Shown here one piece after another: positions 29,243 through 38,130 of a stretch of DNA of 64,000 bases. The stretch covers positions 1 to 64,000 of the forward strand of contig JAJFVL010000029.1 of assembly GCA_021371855.1 (NCBI GenBank). The letters are read 5' to 3'. Each line of letters starts with the position of its first letter. Within the stretch, counting starts at the first letter, position 1. The position numbers and the translations under genes are program-made. Below the pieces are notes generated by a model. That model was not told where the DNA came from. It did no database searches and saw only the letters and a program-made list of their open reading frames with translations. This DNA is from Bacteroidales bacterium. Its GTDB lineage: Bacteria > Bacteroidota > Bacteroidia > Bacteroidales > VadinHA17.

Positions 29243-30322
29243 ATGATAAAGATTGAAGCAAGTGTTTCAAAAGGATGGCTCCACAAGTTTGGAGGATTTG
29301 ATTTTACAGATCAGTATTATCTCAATCCGATATATCGTTGGGAGCAAGACAGCAAAATAAATGAATTTGTCCGGGAAAAGTTTCCCCGTTTTGCAATTTA
29401 CAATATGGAGGCCAATCTTGTTCAGGCCAGGTATGTGAGAGATAACCAGGTACTTGTAGGGGCCATTCAGCCCAATATGATCCTGGCTACACTTTTGGGG
29501 GCAAGATTCTCTTTTTCTGCAGACAAAGATGCAGATGTGTCGGGCCGGCCACTTGAATTTATTTCAGACATTAACAACCTGCCTTCACCGGAGTCCATTC
29601 TGGAACATTCTCTTATAAAAGATCTGGATAAACAAATATTGAATATCGGGGATACTCTTCCCGAATTAAGGGCCATTCCCCCATTTTTCTGGGATGAATC
29701 TGGAAGGGCTACAATACACGGGATTATTACTACCTCGCTTAAACTGACAGGTGATAATATTATGATTATTATGATGTCGGATCCTGATCTTGCTCACGCT
29801 ATCCATCAATGGATTGTTGACGCCTATGTTATCCTGATCAATCATTTTGCAGGGCTGGCTGAGCTGCCGGTTACTTCCGTGCATGTGGGCGAATGTGCCG
29901 GGACAATGATCTCATCGGAGTTGTATGAAGAATTTGTTGTGCCATATATAAGTCAGCTTGGAAACAAATTGGGAGCGGTCAGGCTTCATACATGCGGTGT
30001 CTCAGATCATATTCTTGGAGCCATTTCACACATTCAGAATTTAAAGATCATTGATACGGGTTCCGGAACATCTGTAGCGAAAATCCGTGAATTGATGGGA
30101 CCTGACTTTGAGATAAATGTTGCTCCTCCATTGGAATTCCTATTGGATGGGATCCCGCAATCAGAGATACTTGACTGGCTCGACAAAACATTGACAGAGA
30201 ACCAGAATGGGCCTTTACAAATTGCCTATCATATTGAAACTGATTATGACATCCGGAACTGCCTGGTTATCCATGAAGAACTTGAAAAAAGGGGACTTAT
30301 TTCCAATACAAGATTATATTGA
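29243..30322 (+). CDS. UroD-fold protein, corrinoid methyltransferase-like (MtaA/MtbA type)
   Basis: A 359-residue TIM-barrel protein of the uroporphyrinogen decarboxylase superfamily. It carries the zinc triad of the methylcobamide:thiol methyltransferase branch: His249-x-Cys251 (VRLHTCG) and Cys340 (DIRNCLVI), spacing close to that of MtaA/MtbA, which true heme-pathway HemE lacks. The block VHVGECAGTMISSELYEEF is also typical of the branch. It probably transfers methyl groups or demethylates a small molecule, but no corrinoid protein or activation factor is nearby. It is followed after about 40 bp by the nitrilase gene; the two are likely co-transcribed with the GH109-like gene upstream. 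Confidence 0.8.
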   Translation: MIKIEASVSKGWLHKFGGFDFTDQYYLNPIYRWEQDSKINEFVREKFPRFAIYNMEANLVQARYVRDNQVLVGAIQPNMILATLLGARFSFSADKDADVSGRPLEFISDINNLPSPESILEHSLIKDLDKQILNIGDTLPELRAIPPFFWDESGRATIHGIITTSLKLTGDNIMIIMMSDPDLAHAIHQWIVDAYVILINHFAGLAELPVTSVHVGECAGTMISSELYEEFVVPYISQLGNKLGAVRLHTCGVSDHILGAISHIQNLKIIDTGSGTSVAKIRELMGPDFEINVAPPLEFLLDGIPQSEILDWLDKTLTENQNGPLQIAYHIETDYDIRNCLVIHEELEKRGLISNTRLY

Positions 30323-30362
30323 AATAATTGATTATCATTATATAATTAAAGCGTATTCAGAT

Positions 30363-31382
30363 ATGAAAAAGAAAAGCATCTATTGTGTTTATCTGTTGTT
30401 TATAATGTTGAGCTTTCAACATAAGGATGCATATGCAAGTAACAGAGTAACAGTTGCCACAATAGGAGGGGGAGGAGCCCTTGTAAATGTGGGAGTCAAC
30501 CAGGAGCCTCAGAAAATGACAAATCAGATAATTGAATTCTGGAAAGGGGAATTTGGCAAAGTGATGCCATATCATCCCGACCTTATATTACTGACGGAAG
30601 CATGCGATCGCCCTGGGGGGCTGACACCGGAAGAGCAATTTAAATATTATAAGGTACGTAAGAACCAGGTGTTTGATTATTTTGCAACTGTAGCAAAAGC
30701 TAATCGTTGTTATATTGCTTTTGGGATGAAGCGGGAAGAGAATGGAGTATGGTGGAATTCATGTATTATACTTGACAGGGAAGGTAAAGTTGCGGGTATC
30801 TATAATAAAAATTTTCCTACTATCGATGAGATGGAAGGGGGAATTCAAGCCAGCAAAGAGACACCAGTTTTCCAATGTGATTTCGGACGCGTGGCATGTG
30901 CCATTTGTTTCGACCTGAATTTTGATGAATTGCGTGTTAAATATGAAGCTCTTAAACCTGACATAATACTGTTTCCATCAATGTATCACGGAGCCCTTGA
31001 ACAAAGTAAGTGGGCATACTCCTGCAGGTCATTCTTTCTATGTTCATTCGGAGTATTGACTGCTCCCTCTGAAATCCGCAATCCTCTTGGAGAAGTTGTT
31101 GCCACTTCTACAAATTATTTTAATTATGCAGTGGCTACAATTAACCTCGATCGCAAACTTGTACATCTCGATAATAACTGGGAAAAGCTTGTTGCATTGA
31201 AAAAGAAATACGGGAAAGATGTGGTAGTAACCGATCCGGGACGACTGGGAGTAGTTATGATCACCAGCGAAAATGAAAAAGTAAGCGCTGATGATATGAT
31301 AAAAGAGTTTAATATTGAACTGGTAGATGACTATTTTAACCGGTCACGTGATCACAGGCTTCAACAGCTGAATTTGCCATAA
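30363..31382 (+). CDS. Exported carbon-nitrogen hydrolase (nitrilase superfamily)
   Basis: A 339-residue amidase-fold protein. The catalytic triad is present: Glu79 (LLTEACD), Lys149 (YNKNFPT) and Cys182 (CAICFDLNF), with the second Glu at 189. It hydrolyses an amide or carbamoyl C-N bond. The first 25 residues (KSIYCVYLLFIMLSFQHKDAYA) form a signal peptide, so it acts outside the cytoplasm, unusual for this mainly cytoplasmic family. The frame is open back to 30207 inside the upstream gene, but the Met at 30363 starts the signal peptide and is preferred. Ends 5 bp before the convergent CDF gene. Confidence 0.87.
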   Translation: MKKKSIYCVYLLFIMLSFQHKDAYASNRVTVATIGGGGALVNVGVNQEPQKMTNQIIEFWKGEFGKVMPYHPDLILLTEACDRPGGLTPEEQFKYYKVRKNQVFDYFATVAKANRCYIAFGMKREENGVWWNSCIILDREGKVAGIYNKNFPTIDEMEGGIQASKETPVFQCDFGRVACAICFDLNFDELRVKYEALKPDIILFPSMYHGALEQSKWAYSCRSFFLCSFGVLTAPSEIRNPLGEVVATSTNYFNYAVATINLDRKLVHLDNNWEKLVALKKKYGKDVVVTDPGRLGVVMITSENEKVSADDMIKEFNIELVDDYFNRSRDHRLQQLNLP

Positions 31383-31387
31383 TGGTA

Positions 31388-32236
31388 CTATTTCGGCTCC
31401 ACATGAATTGTTACGGAAATATTTTTATAAATGGAAGTCAGTTCATTCTCTATTTTGTCGCAATAATCATGTGCATCACCAACAGATTCATCTTTTGGCA
31501 TTTCCATGTGAATATCGAGAAACCTGTAATTTCCTGCTAACCGTGTCCGCAGGTTATGATAACTGACCCCCATGGTGTTTAATTTATTTTTAACCTCCTC
31601 AACCTCATCCTCGCTCCATGCCGTATCAATGAGGGGGGTAAAAGCTTTACTCAGAAGCTGGAATGATTCTTTGATAATAAATAATGCAACCAGAATTGCG
31701 ATGACAGGATCTAACCAGTTAATTCCCGTGACAACAATAAGACCCAGGCCTACAGCAACTCCAAGTGATGTATAGACATCAGTTTTAAGATGCAGGGCAT
31801 CAGCTTCCAGAGCTACTGAGTTTGTTTTCCGGGCTACTCTATATAATCTTTTTGAAACATACATGTTGACAAATGCAGAAACAAGCATTACAGCAGAGCC
31901 CAATGCGATAGAATCAAGCTCTATCTTCTCTCCAAACAGTTTCTTAATTGCTTCTGTGATAATCAGGATTGCAGCTACAAAAATAAGAATAGCTTCAATT
32001 ACCCCTGAAATATTTTCAACTTTTCCGTGTCCGTAAGGATGCCTCGAATCGGGCGGGGTATCAGAGACCTTAACTGAAAGGAATGCAATAACGGCAGCAA
32101 CAAGATCCATCGAAGAGTGAATGGCTTCAGAAATAATACTGACCGATCCACTGATAAGTCCGACTGCTAACTTCATTATGATGAGAAGCGTGTTCGAGAC
32201 TATAGAAAGACGCGCAATACTTATTTTAGCATTCAT
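31388..32236 (-). CDS. Cation diffusion facilitator family transporter
   Basis: A 282-residue CDF protein (Zn/Fe/Mn:H+ antiporter, inner membrane). Six helices; metal-site motifs appear as HSSMD in helix 2 (AIHSSMDLVAAVIAF, His and Asp) and HLKTD in helix 5 (ALHLKTDVYTSLG). The loop DTPPDSRHPYGHGKVE is the family signature between helices 2 and 3. The C-terminal ferredoxin-like cytoplasmic domain (about 205-282) holds several His. Substrate most likely Zn(II) or Fe(II). It has its own promoter with perfect consensus just upstream. Confidence 0.94.
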   Translation of the reverse strand: MNAKISIARLSIVSNTLLIIMKLAVGLISGSVSIISEAIHSSMDLVAAVIAFLSVKVSDTPPDSRHPYGHGKVENISGVIEAILIFVAAILIITEAIKKLFGEKIELDSIALGSAVMLVSAFVNMYVSKRLYRVARKTNSVALEADALHLKTDVYTSLGVAVGLGLIVVTGINWLDPVIAILVALFIIKESFQLLSKAFTPLIDTAWSEDEVEEVKNKLNTMGVSYHNLRTRLAGNYRFLDIHMEMPKDESVGDAHDYCDKIENELTSIYKNISVTIHVEPK

Positions 32237-32264
32237 GAGGCCCCAAAAGTTATAAAATAGGAAT

Positions 32265-32295
32265 CAAATGTAATGAGAATATACCTTGAGACAAA
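32265..32295 (-). promoter_or_regulatory. Bacteroidota-type promoter for the CDF gene
   Basis: On the minus strand TTTG (32292-32295), exactly 19 bases, then TACATTTG (32265-32272): a perfect match to the sigma-ABfr consensus. Expected start of transcription near 32260, leader about 24 bases to the ATG at 32236. Confidence 0.7.
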
Positions 32296-32322
32296 GAAAA
32301 AAAATATTGTCTGATTTAACTA

Positions 32323-33441
32323 TTAAATTGTAATCAATTCATAATCCCTGCTTCCAAGTCCGATCTTTTCACCGTGTTCAAGTCCTGCCTGCCAGAATGT
32401 ATCAGGATGAGCCTTTTTGAATTTATCTTCACCTTTCATGTCGCCATCTGCATGGTCATCGCAGATAATACTTCCGGGTAGGGCTGCAGCTGCTGTCACC
32501 ATATCGGCACACGCCTGATCAAGTGCAACAGGATCAAATGATGCTGCCATACCAATATCAGGAACCAGAGGAGTATCGTTACTGCCCCAGCAGTCACAGT
32601 CAGGCGAAACATTCATAATAAAATTGATATGGAATGCTGGTCTGTCTTTTACAACAGCCAGGGCATATTCTGCTACTCTTTTGCACACTGTTTCGGAAGA
32701 TTTTTGCCAGACTACCCTGGCTGAATCAAACTGGCACACAGCAACACATTGTCCGCAACCAACGCAATTGTCATAATTTATATGTGCAATCTTGTCCTTG
32801 CCGACTTTAATTGCATCGTGGGCGCAATATTTCTCACACATTCTGCATCCTGTACAGTTTTCTTCATGTATTACCGGTGAAGCCCCTGAGTGCAGGAACA
32901 ACTTACCTGCAACAGATGCACAGCCCATGCCAAGATTTTTTATTGCCCCGCCAAATCCTGTCATCTCGTGTCCCTTGAAATGGTTCATCGAGATAATTAT
33001 ATCGGAACCGGCAATTGCACTGCCAATTCTGGCTGATTTGCAATATTCCTTGTTAATTTCAATCTCCTGGTAATCATTACCTCTTAAACCGTCGGCGATA
33101 ATTACCGGGCAATCTGTCACAAGAGGGTTATATCCGTTTTCAAAGGCTGTTTCAAGATGAAAAGGCGCATTTGAGCGCCTTCCCGAATAAAGTGTATTAC
33201 AATCGGTAAGGAATGGAATTCCTTCTTTTGCTTTTATTAGTTTTACAACCTGGGCAGCATAATTTGGTCTGAGGTAAGCCAGGTTTCCCGGTTCACCGAA
33301 ATGAATTTTTATTGCAGTCATTTTCCTGCAAAAATCAATCTTTCCCATACCAGCCCTGATCACAAGTGTCTCGAGTTTTTTCAAGAGATCTTGTGATGGT
33401 TTTGTCCGGAGGTTGGTAAACCATACGTTTGATGCAGACAT
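32323..33441 (-). CDS. DUF362 domain protein with two [4Fe-4S] ferredoxin motifs
   Basis: A 372-residue protein. The N-terminal and central part is a DUF362 domain (FTNLRTKPSQDLLKKL, KIHFGEPGN, SMNHFKGHEMTGFGGAIKNLGMG split over two stretches). Two ferredoxin clusters lie at about residues 195-240: CTGCRMCEKYC and CVGCGQCVAVC. It is likely a cytoplasmic redox protein; the substrate or partner of DUF362 proteins is unknown. It follows pfkA by 12 bp and is probably the last gene of the porQ-cmk-ispH-pfkA transcript. Confidence 0.9.
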   Translation of the reverse strand: MSASNVWFTNLRTKPSQDLLKKLETLVIRAGMGKIDFCRKMTAIKIHFGEPGNLAYLRPNYAAQVVKLIKAKEGIPFLTDCNTLYSGRRSNAPFHLETAFENGYNPLVTDCPVIIADGLRGNDYQEIEINKEYCKSARIGSAIAGSDIIISMNHFKGHEMTGFGGAIKNLGMGCASVAGKLFLHSGASPVIHEENCTGCRMCEKYCAHDAIKVGKDKIAHINYDNCVGCGQCVAVCQFDSARVVWQKSSETVCKRVAEYALAVVKDRPAFHINFIMNVSPDCDCWGSNDTPLVPDIGMAASFDPVALDQACADMVTAAAALPGSIICDDHADGDMKGEDKFKKAHPDTFWQAGLEHGEKIGLGSRDYELITI

Positions 33442-33453
33442 AAAATGTGATTT

Positions 33454-34434
33454 CTACACTGATAATATCCTTGCCAGATCAATCAGATTATGATCGACAT
33501 CCTTATCCAGTTTTACGGCTCTGCGGAAAGAAACAAGAACTATCTCTCCATTCATAAGACCAACCATAACGCTCTTCTGATCATCGAGCAGTGCTTCGAC
33601 TGCAGCATGTCCCAACCGGCTTGCATTTACCCTGTCGATTGCTGATGGAGAACCCCCGCGCTGAAGATGTCCGAGAACAGATACTCTTATATCATAATCT
33701 TTGAACTGGTTTTTAACTTTTTCGGCAATTGCAAAAGCGCCACCTCCTTCGTCACCTTCTGCAACAATAATTATGTTGCTTGATTTCTTACGGGTGTTGC
33801 CATTCATGATCATCTTTGACAGATCACGATCTTCTCCTTTTGTCTCAGGGATCAGAATAGCTTCAGCACCTGTTGCAATTCCGCTGTAAAGGGCTATGAA
33901 CCCTGCTTCCGCACCCATCACTTCAACAAAAAACATCCTGTTATGAGCGCTTGCTGTGTCCCTGATTTTATCAACACATTGAACAACAGTGTTAAGAGCT
34001 GTATCATAACCGATTGTATAATCAGTGCCATAGATATCATTATCAATTGTTCCTGGTATTCCGACAAAAGGAAGATCAAATTCTTCGCCAAATAATCTTG
34101 CACCGGTAAATGATCCATCGCCACCTATCACAACAACTCCGTCAATCTGAGCACTCCTGAGATTATTGTATGCTTTTCGTCTTCCTTCAGGAGTCCTGAA
34201 TTCTTCGCACCTGGCAGTTTTCAATATTGTTCCGCCTCTCTGAATAATATCACTTACACTACTTGCCTGAAGCGGAATGAAGTTTGAATCTATCAATCCC
34301 TGGTATCCATGACGTATACCAGTTACTTCAAGTCCATTATAAATAGCAGTACGAGTTACTGCACGTATAGCTGCATTCATGCCGGGGGCATCTCCCCCTG
34401 AAGTCAGCACGCCGATTTTTCTGATTTTTCCCAT
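33454..34434 (-). CDS. pfkA: ATP-dependent 6-phosphofructokinase
   Basis: A 326-residue enzyme that phosphorylates fructose 6-phosphate in glycolysis. The motifs GVLTSGGDAPGMNAAIRA (ATP site), VVIGGDGSFTGA, GIPGTIDNDIYGTD with the catalytic Asp, and MGAEAGFIALYSG are all present, with the C-terminal RGGSPSAIDR. The Gly in GGDGS is the mark of ATP-using (not PPi-using) group A enzymes. Length and order are standard. Lies 77 bp after ispH on the same strand. Confidence 0.97.
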   Translation of the reverse strand: MGKIRKIGVLTSGGDAPGMNAAIRAVTRTAIYNGLEVTGIRHGYQGLIDSNFIPLQASSVSDIIQRGGTILKTARCEEFRTPEGRRKAYNNLRSAQIDGVVVIGGDGSFTGARLFGEEFDLPFVGIPGTIDNDIYGTDYTIGYDTALNTVVQCVDKIRDTASAHNRMFFVEVMGAEAGFIALYSGIATGAEAILIPETKGEDRDLSKMIMNGNTRKKSSNIIIVAEGDEGGGAFAIAEKVKNQFKDYDIRVSVLGHLQRGGSPSAIDRVNASRLGHAAVEALLDDQKSVMVGLMNGEIVLVSFRRAVKLDKDVDHNLIDLARILSV

Positions 34435-34511
34435 AAATAATTAATGTAATTATAAGCCAGTAAAGGTAATATAATTTTTCTACCATACAAAAATCAGAAA
34501 CTCTCCAATAA

Positions 34512-35402
34512 TCACATATTTAAAATAGTATCTCTGATATTTTCGATGAGCCATTTTGGTGTGGATGTGGCACCGCAGATACCTATTATATTTTTCCCAT
34601 CAAACCATCGCTTGTCAAGTTCTTCAACTGATGAAACAAAATGTGTATCCTGATTAATGTTTTTGCAGACAGAATACAGCATTTTCCCATTGGAACTTTC
34701 GCGTCCGCTGACAAATATAATAGTATCATGTTTCTTTGCGAACTCTATCAGATGAGGCTCTCTGTTGGAAACCTGTCCGCAAATTGTTTTATAAACTATA
34801 AGGGTATTCTCGGGATCAGATACCCCTCTTTCCTTCATCTTTGAGCGAAGGATGTCAGCAAGGAGGCGGTACTCTTTGACACTCATTGTTGTTTGAGAGA
34901 AAAGATATACGGGTCGGGTAACATCGATCTTACTGAAGTCGTCAGTCCCCGACACAAGAATGCCTTCGTTATTTATCTGGCCAAGTAATCCGACAACTTC
35001 GGCATGACCCTGCTTGCCGAATATTACAACCTGGCCGTTGTCTTTCTTCGTTCTGAGCCATGTCTCTTTAATTTTTGATTGTAGTGTTTTTACAATAGGA
35101 CAGGTAGCCTCAATAATGGTAATATTATTTTTCTCAGCAGTGATATATGTTTCCGGAGGCTCTCCGTGAGCCCTGATAAGAACTTTGCAATTCCTTAGAT
35201 TTCTGAACTCAGTATGGTCGATTGAAACAAGGCCAAGTGATGAGAGACGCTCTACTTCTTTGTCATTATGCACAAGCGGACCAAGCGAAAAAATCTTTTC
35301 CCCGTTTAAAAGAGCCTTTTCTGCAATTTCCACGGCATTTTGTACACCAAAACAAAAACCCGACTGCTTGTCAATTTCAACTATCATCTCTTCTGGATTC
35401 AA
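34512..35402 (-). CDS. ispH: 4-hydroxy-3-methylbut-2-enyl diphosphate reductase
   Basis: A 296-residue iron-sulfur enzyme, last step of the MEP isoprenoid pathway, making IPP and DMAPP. The three cluster ligands are visible: Cys17 (SGFCFGVQ), Cys101 (IEATCPIVK) and the Cys of YKTICGQVSNRE near 207. Substrate-site motifs AHGEPPETY and GICGATSTPKWLIE are intact. The start overlaps the 3' end of cmk by 26 bp, so the two are translationally coupled. Confidence 0.96.
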   Translation of the reverse strand: MNPEEMIVEIDKQSGFCFGVQNAVEIAEKALLNGEKIFSLGPLVHNDKEVERLSSLGLVSIDHTEFRNLRNCKVLIRAHGEPPETYITAEKNNITIIEATCPIVKTLQSKIKETWLRTKKDNGQVVIFGKQGHAEVVGLLGQINNEGILVSGTDDFSKIDVTRPVYLFSQTTMSVKEYRLLADILRSKMKERGVSDPENTLIVYKTICGQVSNREPHLIEFAKKHDTIIFVSGRESSNGKMLYSVCKNINQDTHFVSSVEELDKRWFDGKNIIGICGATSTPKWLIENIRDTILNM

Positions 35403-36072
35403 TAATCTGCTTCACCCATTCCATCTGCTCATCAACAGTCATCCTGCTGTTATCGAGGATGATGGCATCATCAGCTCTTTTTAGCGGACTAATATCCCTG
35501 TTTTCATCAGCTATGTCGCGGGCAATAATATTTCTTTTAACTTCTTCAAAATCAGCATCTATCCCTTTCCCTTTCATCTCGTCAAATCTTCTTTGAGCCC
35601 TGATATCGACTGATGCTGTCATGAAGATCTTAATATCAGCATCGGGGAATACAACTGTCCCGATATCCCTTCCATCCATTACAATCCCTTTATTATTGCC
35701 TATTTCCCTTTGCAGTTCCACCATGCGTTCACGGACTTCCGGTATCTGGCTTATCCTGCTGACATGATCAGAAACATCCATGCTCCTTATTTCATTTTCA
35801 ACATTTTCAGAGTTCAGGAATGTCTCATGTTTGTTGATATCAGGATTATAAATAAAATCAATATTTATATCTTTAAGCTCATCAAGAATGCCGTAAATGT
35901 CCAGACTGCCAAAGCCAATGAATTTTCTCCTCATGCAATATAATGTGACAGCACGGTACATAGCTCCGCTGTCGATAAATAAATAATTCAGTTCTTTTGC
36001 AATCGCTTTTGCGAACGTGCTCTTCCCGCATGATGAATACCCATCAATTGCTATAATTAATTGTTTCTCCAT
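35377..36072 (-). CDS. cmk: (d)CMP kinase
   Basis: A 231-residue cytidylate kinase that phosphorylates CMP and dCMP. The P-loop is GYSSCGKSTFAKAIAKEL (residues 11-28), the CMP-binding part follows (DSGAMYRAVTLYCM), and the family block VMDGRDIGTVVFPDADIKIF is intact, with the LID region RAQRRFDEMKGKG. Length fits the family. It sits 7 bp downstream of porQ and overlaps ispH, an order often seen in Bacteroidota. Confidence 0.96.
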   Translation of the reverse strand: MEKQLIIAIDGYSSCGKSTFAKAIAKELNYLFIDSGAMYRAVTLYCMRRKFIGFGSLDIYGILDELKDINIDFIYNPDINKHETFLNSENVENEIRSMDVSDHVSRISQIPEVRERMVELQREIGNNKGIVMDGRDIGTVVFPDADIKIFMTASVDIRAQRRFDEMKGKGIDADFEEVKRNIIARDIADENRDISPLKRADDAIILDNSRMTVDEQMEWVKQIIESRRDDS

Positions 36073-36079
36073 AATCTGT

Positions 36080-37111
36080 TTAATTTCTGTACCTCTTATA
36101 AAAATAATCAGGTCGTATATTCAATGATACATGACTCGATGACCCTGCAAGATGATAAGTTGCCCTGCCAAATTCAATATCAAGCCATGAGGTGTTTATT
36201 CCGAAACCCCAGGAAAAACCCACTGTTGACACTTTTGAATCGATCTGCAACTCGCTTCTTCTCTGATAGTTATAGCCTGTGCTGAAATAAAAGTTCTTAT
36301 GAGGGATCATCTCAACCCCGATTATAGCATGTCGCATCATATTTTCAAAAAAATCAGATGAATTTGAAATATTATCATTCGAAAGAGTATCACCGTATTC
36401 ATAAGTCAGATCATATTTCTCAAGATGCCTTAAAGTAAGGGAAAAGCGAAAAGGGGCGTGTGCAAGTCGTTGTGATACTCCGGCCTGAATCTCAAACGGA
36501 AGTCTCTGGCGGTCCTCACCGGCATAAGTTGTGATCTGAAGTCCTGTATTTTTAATAACCAGGCCTGCAGAGAACAGATTTGATCTGTTATGATATTCAG
36601 CTCCGATGTCAAATGCCAATCCGAATGAGGTATATTTCTCCAGATGCGATAATATAGGTTTGATGTTAACACCTATTGAAAACATCGAATCAATCTTCCT
36701 TGAATATATGGTTGAGAAGGCATATTCTGCAGCGTTGAAAGTACCGGTAATAACTCCCGAGGCATCTGCTTCAGTAAAGGAGCCATAATTCAGATAGGTC
36801 AGACCTGCTGCCAAATTTCCGGCTCCGGGAAATGATCGGGAATACATGACCTGGCCATAATTAATACCTGCAAAATAGTTTACATAGTTAAGTGCCAGTG
36901 TTTTATCCATGCTATTATTTAACATAGCAGGATTATGATACGCCATGCTGAGCTTGTTCCCGTTTAAGGAAACATTCGTGCCTCCCAGAGAAGCGACCAG
37001 ACCTGAATGAGTAAGGTTTAGGAATTCATAAACATTATCACCACCGGTTTGTGAAAATGAGGGTGATACCAATATGCTGAATAAAAGAATATTTATGACC
37101 TTTTTTCCCAT
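36080..37111 (-). CDS. porQ: Type IX secretion system protein PorQ
   Basis: A 343-residue outer-membrane beta-barrel-type protein with a signal peptide (KVINILLFSILVSPSFSQ). The opening GGDNVYEFLNLTHSGLVASLGGTNVSL (spread over residues about 21-47) resembles PorQ, which with PorZ and PorU forms the type IX attachment complex on the cell surface. The frame begins with MTFM at 37120; I prefer the second Met at 37111 because a TATATTTG -7 box at 37128-37135 would place the transcript start almost on the first ATG. Linked to cmk and ispH. Confidence 0.87.
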   Translation of the reverse strand: MGKKVINILLFSILVSPSFSQTGGDNVYEFLNLTHSGLVASLGGTNVSLNGNKLSMAYHNPAMLNNSMDKTLALNYVNYFAGINYGQVMYSRSFPGAGNLAAGLTYLNYGSFTEADASGVITGTFNAAEYAFSTIYSRKIDSMFSIGVNIKPILSHLEKYTSFGLAFDIGAEYHNRSNLFSAGLVIKNTGLQITTYAGEDRQRLPFEIQAGVSQRLAHAPFRFSLTLRHLEKYDLTYEYGDTLSNDNISNSSDFFENMMRHAIIGVEMIPHKNFYFSTGYNYQRRSELQIDSKVSTVGFSWGFGINTSWLDIEFGRATYHLAGSSSHVSLNIRPDYFYKRYRN

Positions 37112-37127
37112 AAATGTCAATCCATGT

Positions 37128-37135
37128 CAAATATA
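37128..37135 (-). promoter_or_regulatory. Candidate -7 promoter box for porQ
   Basis: TATATTTG on the minus strand matches TAnnTTTG exactly. No clean TTTG is found 19-21 bases upstream, so the promoter is only partly supported. Expected start near 37123, which argues for the downstream ATG of porQ. Confidence 0.4.
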
Positions 37136-37206
37136 GTACGATTTATTTAAACGGATAAGATATGCAAGTTAGCATTAAAGGTCAGAATAAAATTGCCCGG
37201 TGAAAA

Positions 37207-38130
37207 TTATGCAGTTTTACCCGTAAGCGCAAGAGCATCGTCAACAATTTTTTTTCTGCCATTCATCTGCGACAGGAACAGACCGGTAATTACAATAGCC
37301 ATCCCGATAATGTTCTGAACACTCAGTTTGTCTCCAAGTAAAAGGAAAGAAAAGAAAGCTGTAAAAACAGGTATGCAATTTGTAAAAACATTTGCTTTTG
37401 TTATTCCAATATTCCCGACCGAGTAAGCAAATAGAATAAAAGCGCCACACGATGCAAAAGCAGCAAGTTCTATTATCGGTAAAAACATTTTCAGGTTAAA
37501 AGGGGTATTTATGAAATCGCTGAAATTAAAAATTAAAAAGATTGGGAGAAAAAGAACAGCCCCGATGATATTCTGAACACTGACAATGTAAACCGGGCTG
37601 TACGACCCGACCAGCCGGCTGAGGGTGAGGTTATAACCGACAGCTGATATAACAGCAAGCATCAGAAATCCTAATCCTTTGATATTAAAGGAAATACTTC
37701 CATCTTTATTAAGTATGAATACAAGAACTCCAATAAATGATAAGATAATTCCGGTATAGTTTATGACCTTAAGCCTCTCTTTGAAAATCAGCCATGCCCC
37801 GAGGGTAGCAAAAACAGGTATTGTTGATATAAGAACCGAACCAACAGTTGCCGAAACATACGTAAGCCCGAAGCTCTCCCCCAGAAAATAAAAGAAAGGC
37901 TCAAATGTTGCCATCATCAGAAACAACTTTTTATCACCCTTCCTGATCTTCATAAAACCTTTTGTAAAGAACAGAAAAGTTGAAAGGAGAATAACTGAAA
38001 AGAAAAGCCTTATAAAGACAATTGTGAGAGGACTGAATGTTTTATTTGCTGCCTTGAACCAGATGAATGAAAACGACCAGAAAATCATTGACAATACTAC
38101 TGCACCGTATGTTTTGACTTTGTTACTCAA
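37207..38130 (-). CDS. EamA/DMT family transporter
   Basis: A ten-helix membrane protein with two EamA repeats (first from about 10 to 140 of the shorter form, second VISAVGYNLTLSRLVGSYSP onward), the layout of drug/metabolite exporters such as RhaT/RarD relatives. Substrate unknown. The frame runs to an ATG at 38268, but that adds 46 basic, His- and Cys-bearing residues before the first helix, not usual for the family. I place the start at a TTG at 38130 (LSNKVKTYGAVVLS); the true start is unsure. It lies upstream of porQ on the same strand. Confidence 0.83.
   Translation of the reverse strand: MSNKVKTYGAVVLSMIFWSFSFIWFKAANKTFSPLTIVFIRLFFSVILLSTFLFFTKGFMKIRKGDKKLFLMMATFEPFFYFLGESFGLTYVSATVGSVLISTIPVFATLGAWLIFKERLKVINYTGIILSFIGVLVFILNKDGSISFNIKGLGFLMLAVISAVGYNLTLSRLVGSYSPVYIVSVQNIIGAVLFLPIFLIFNFSDFINTPFNLKMFLPIIELAAFASCGAFILFAYSVGNIGITKANVFTNCIPVFTAFFSFLLLGDKLSVQNIIGMAIVITGLFLSQMNGRKKIVDDALALTGKTA

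Noticed and set aside
35377..35402. Overlap of cmk and ispH as a possible fusion or frameshift
   Set aside because: Both proteins are complete with normal ends; a 26-bp overlap is ordinary translational coupling.
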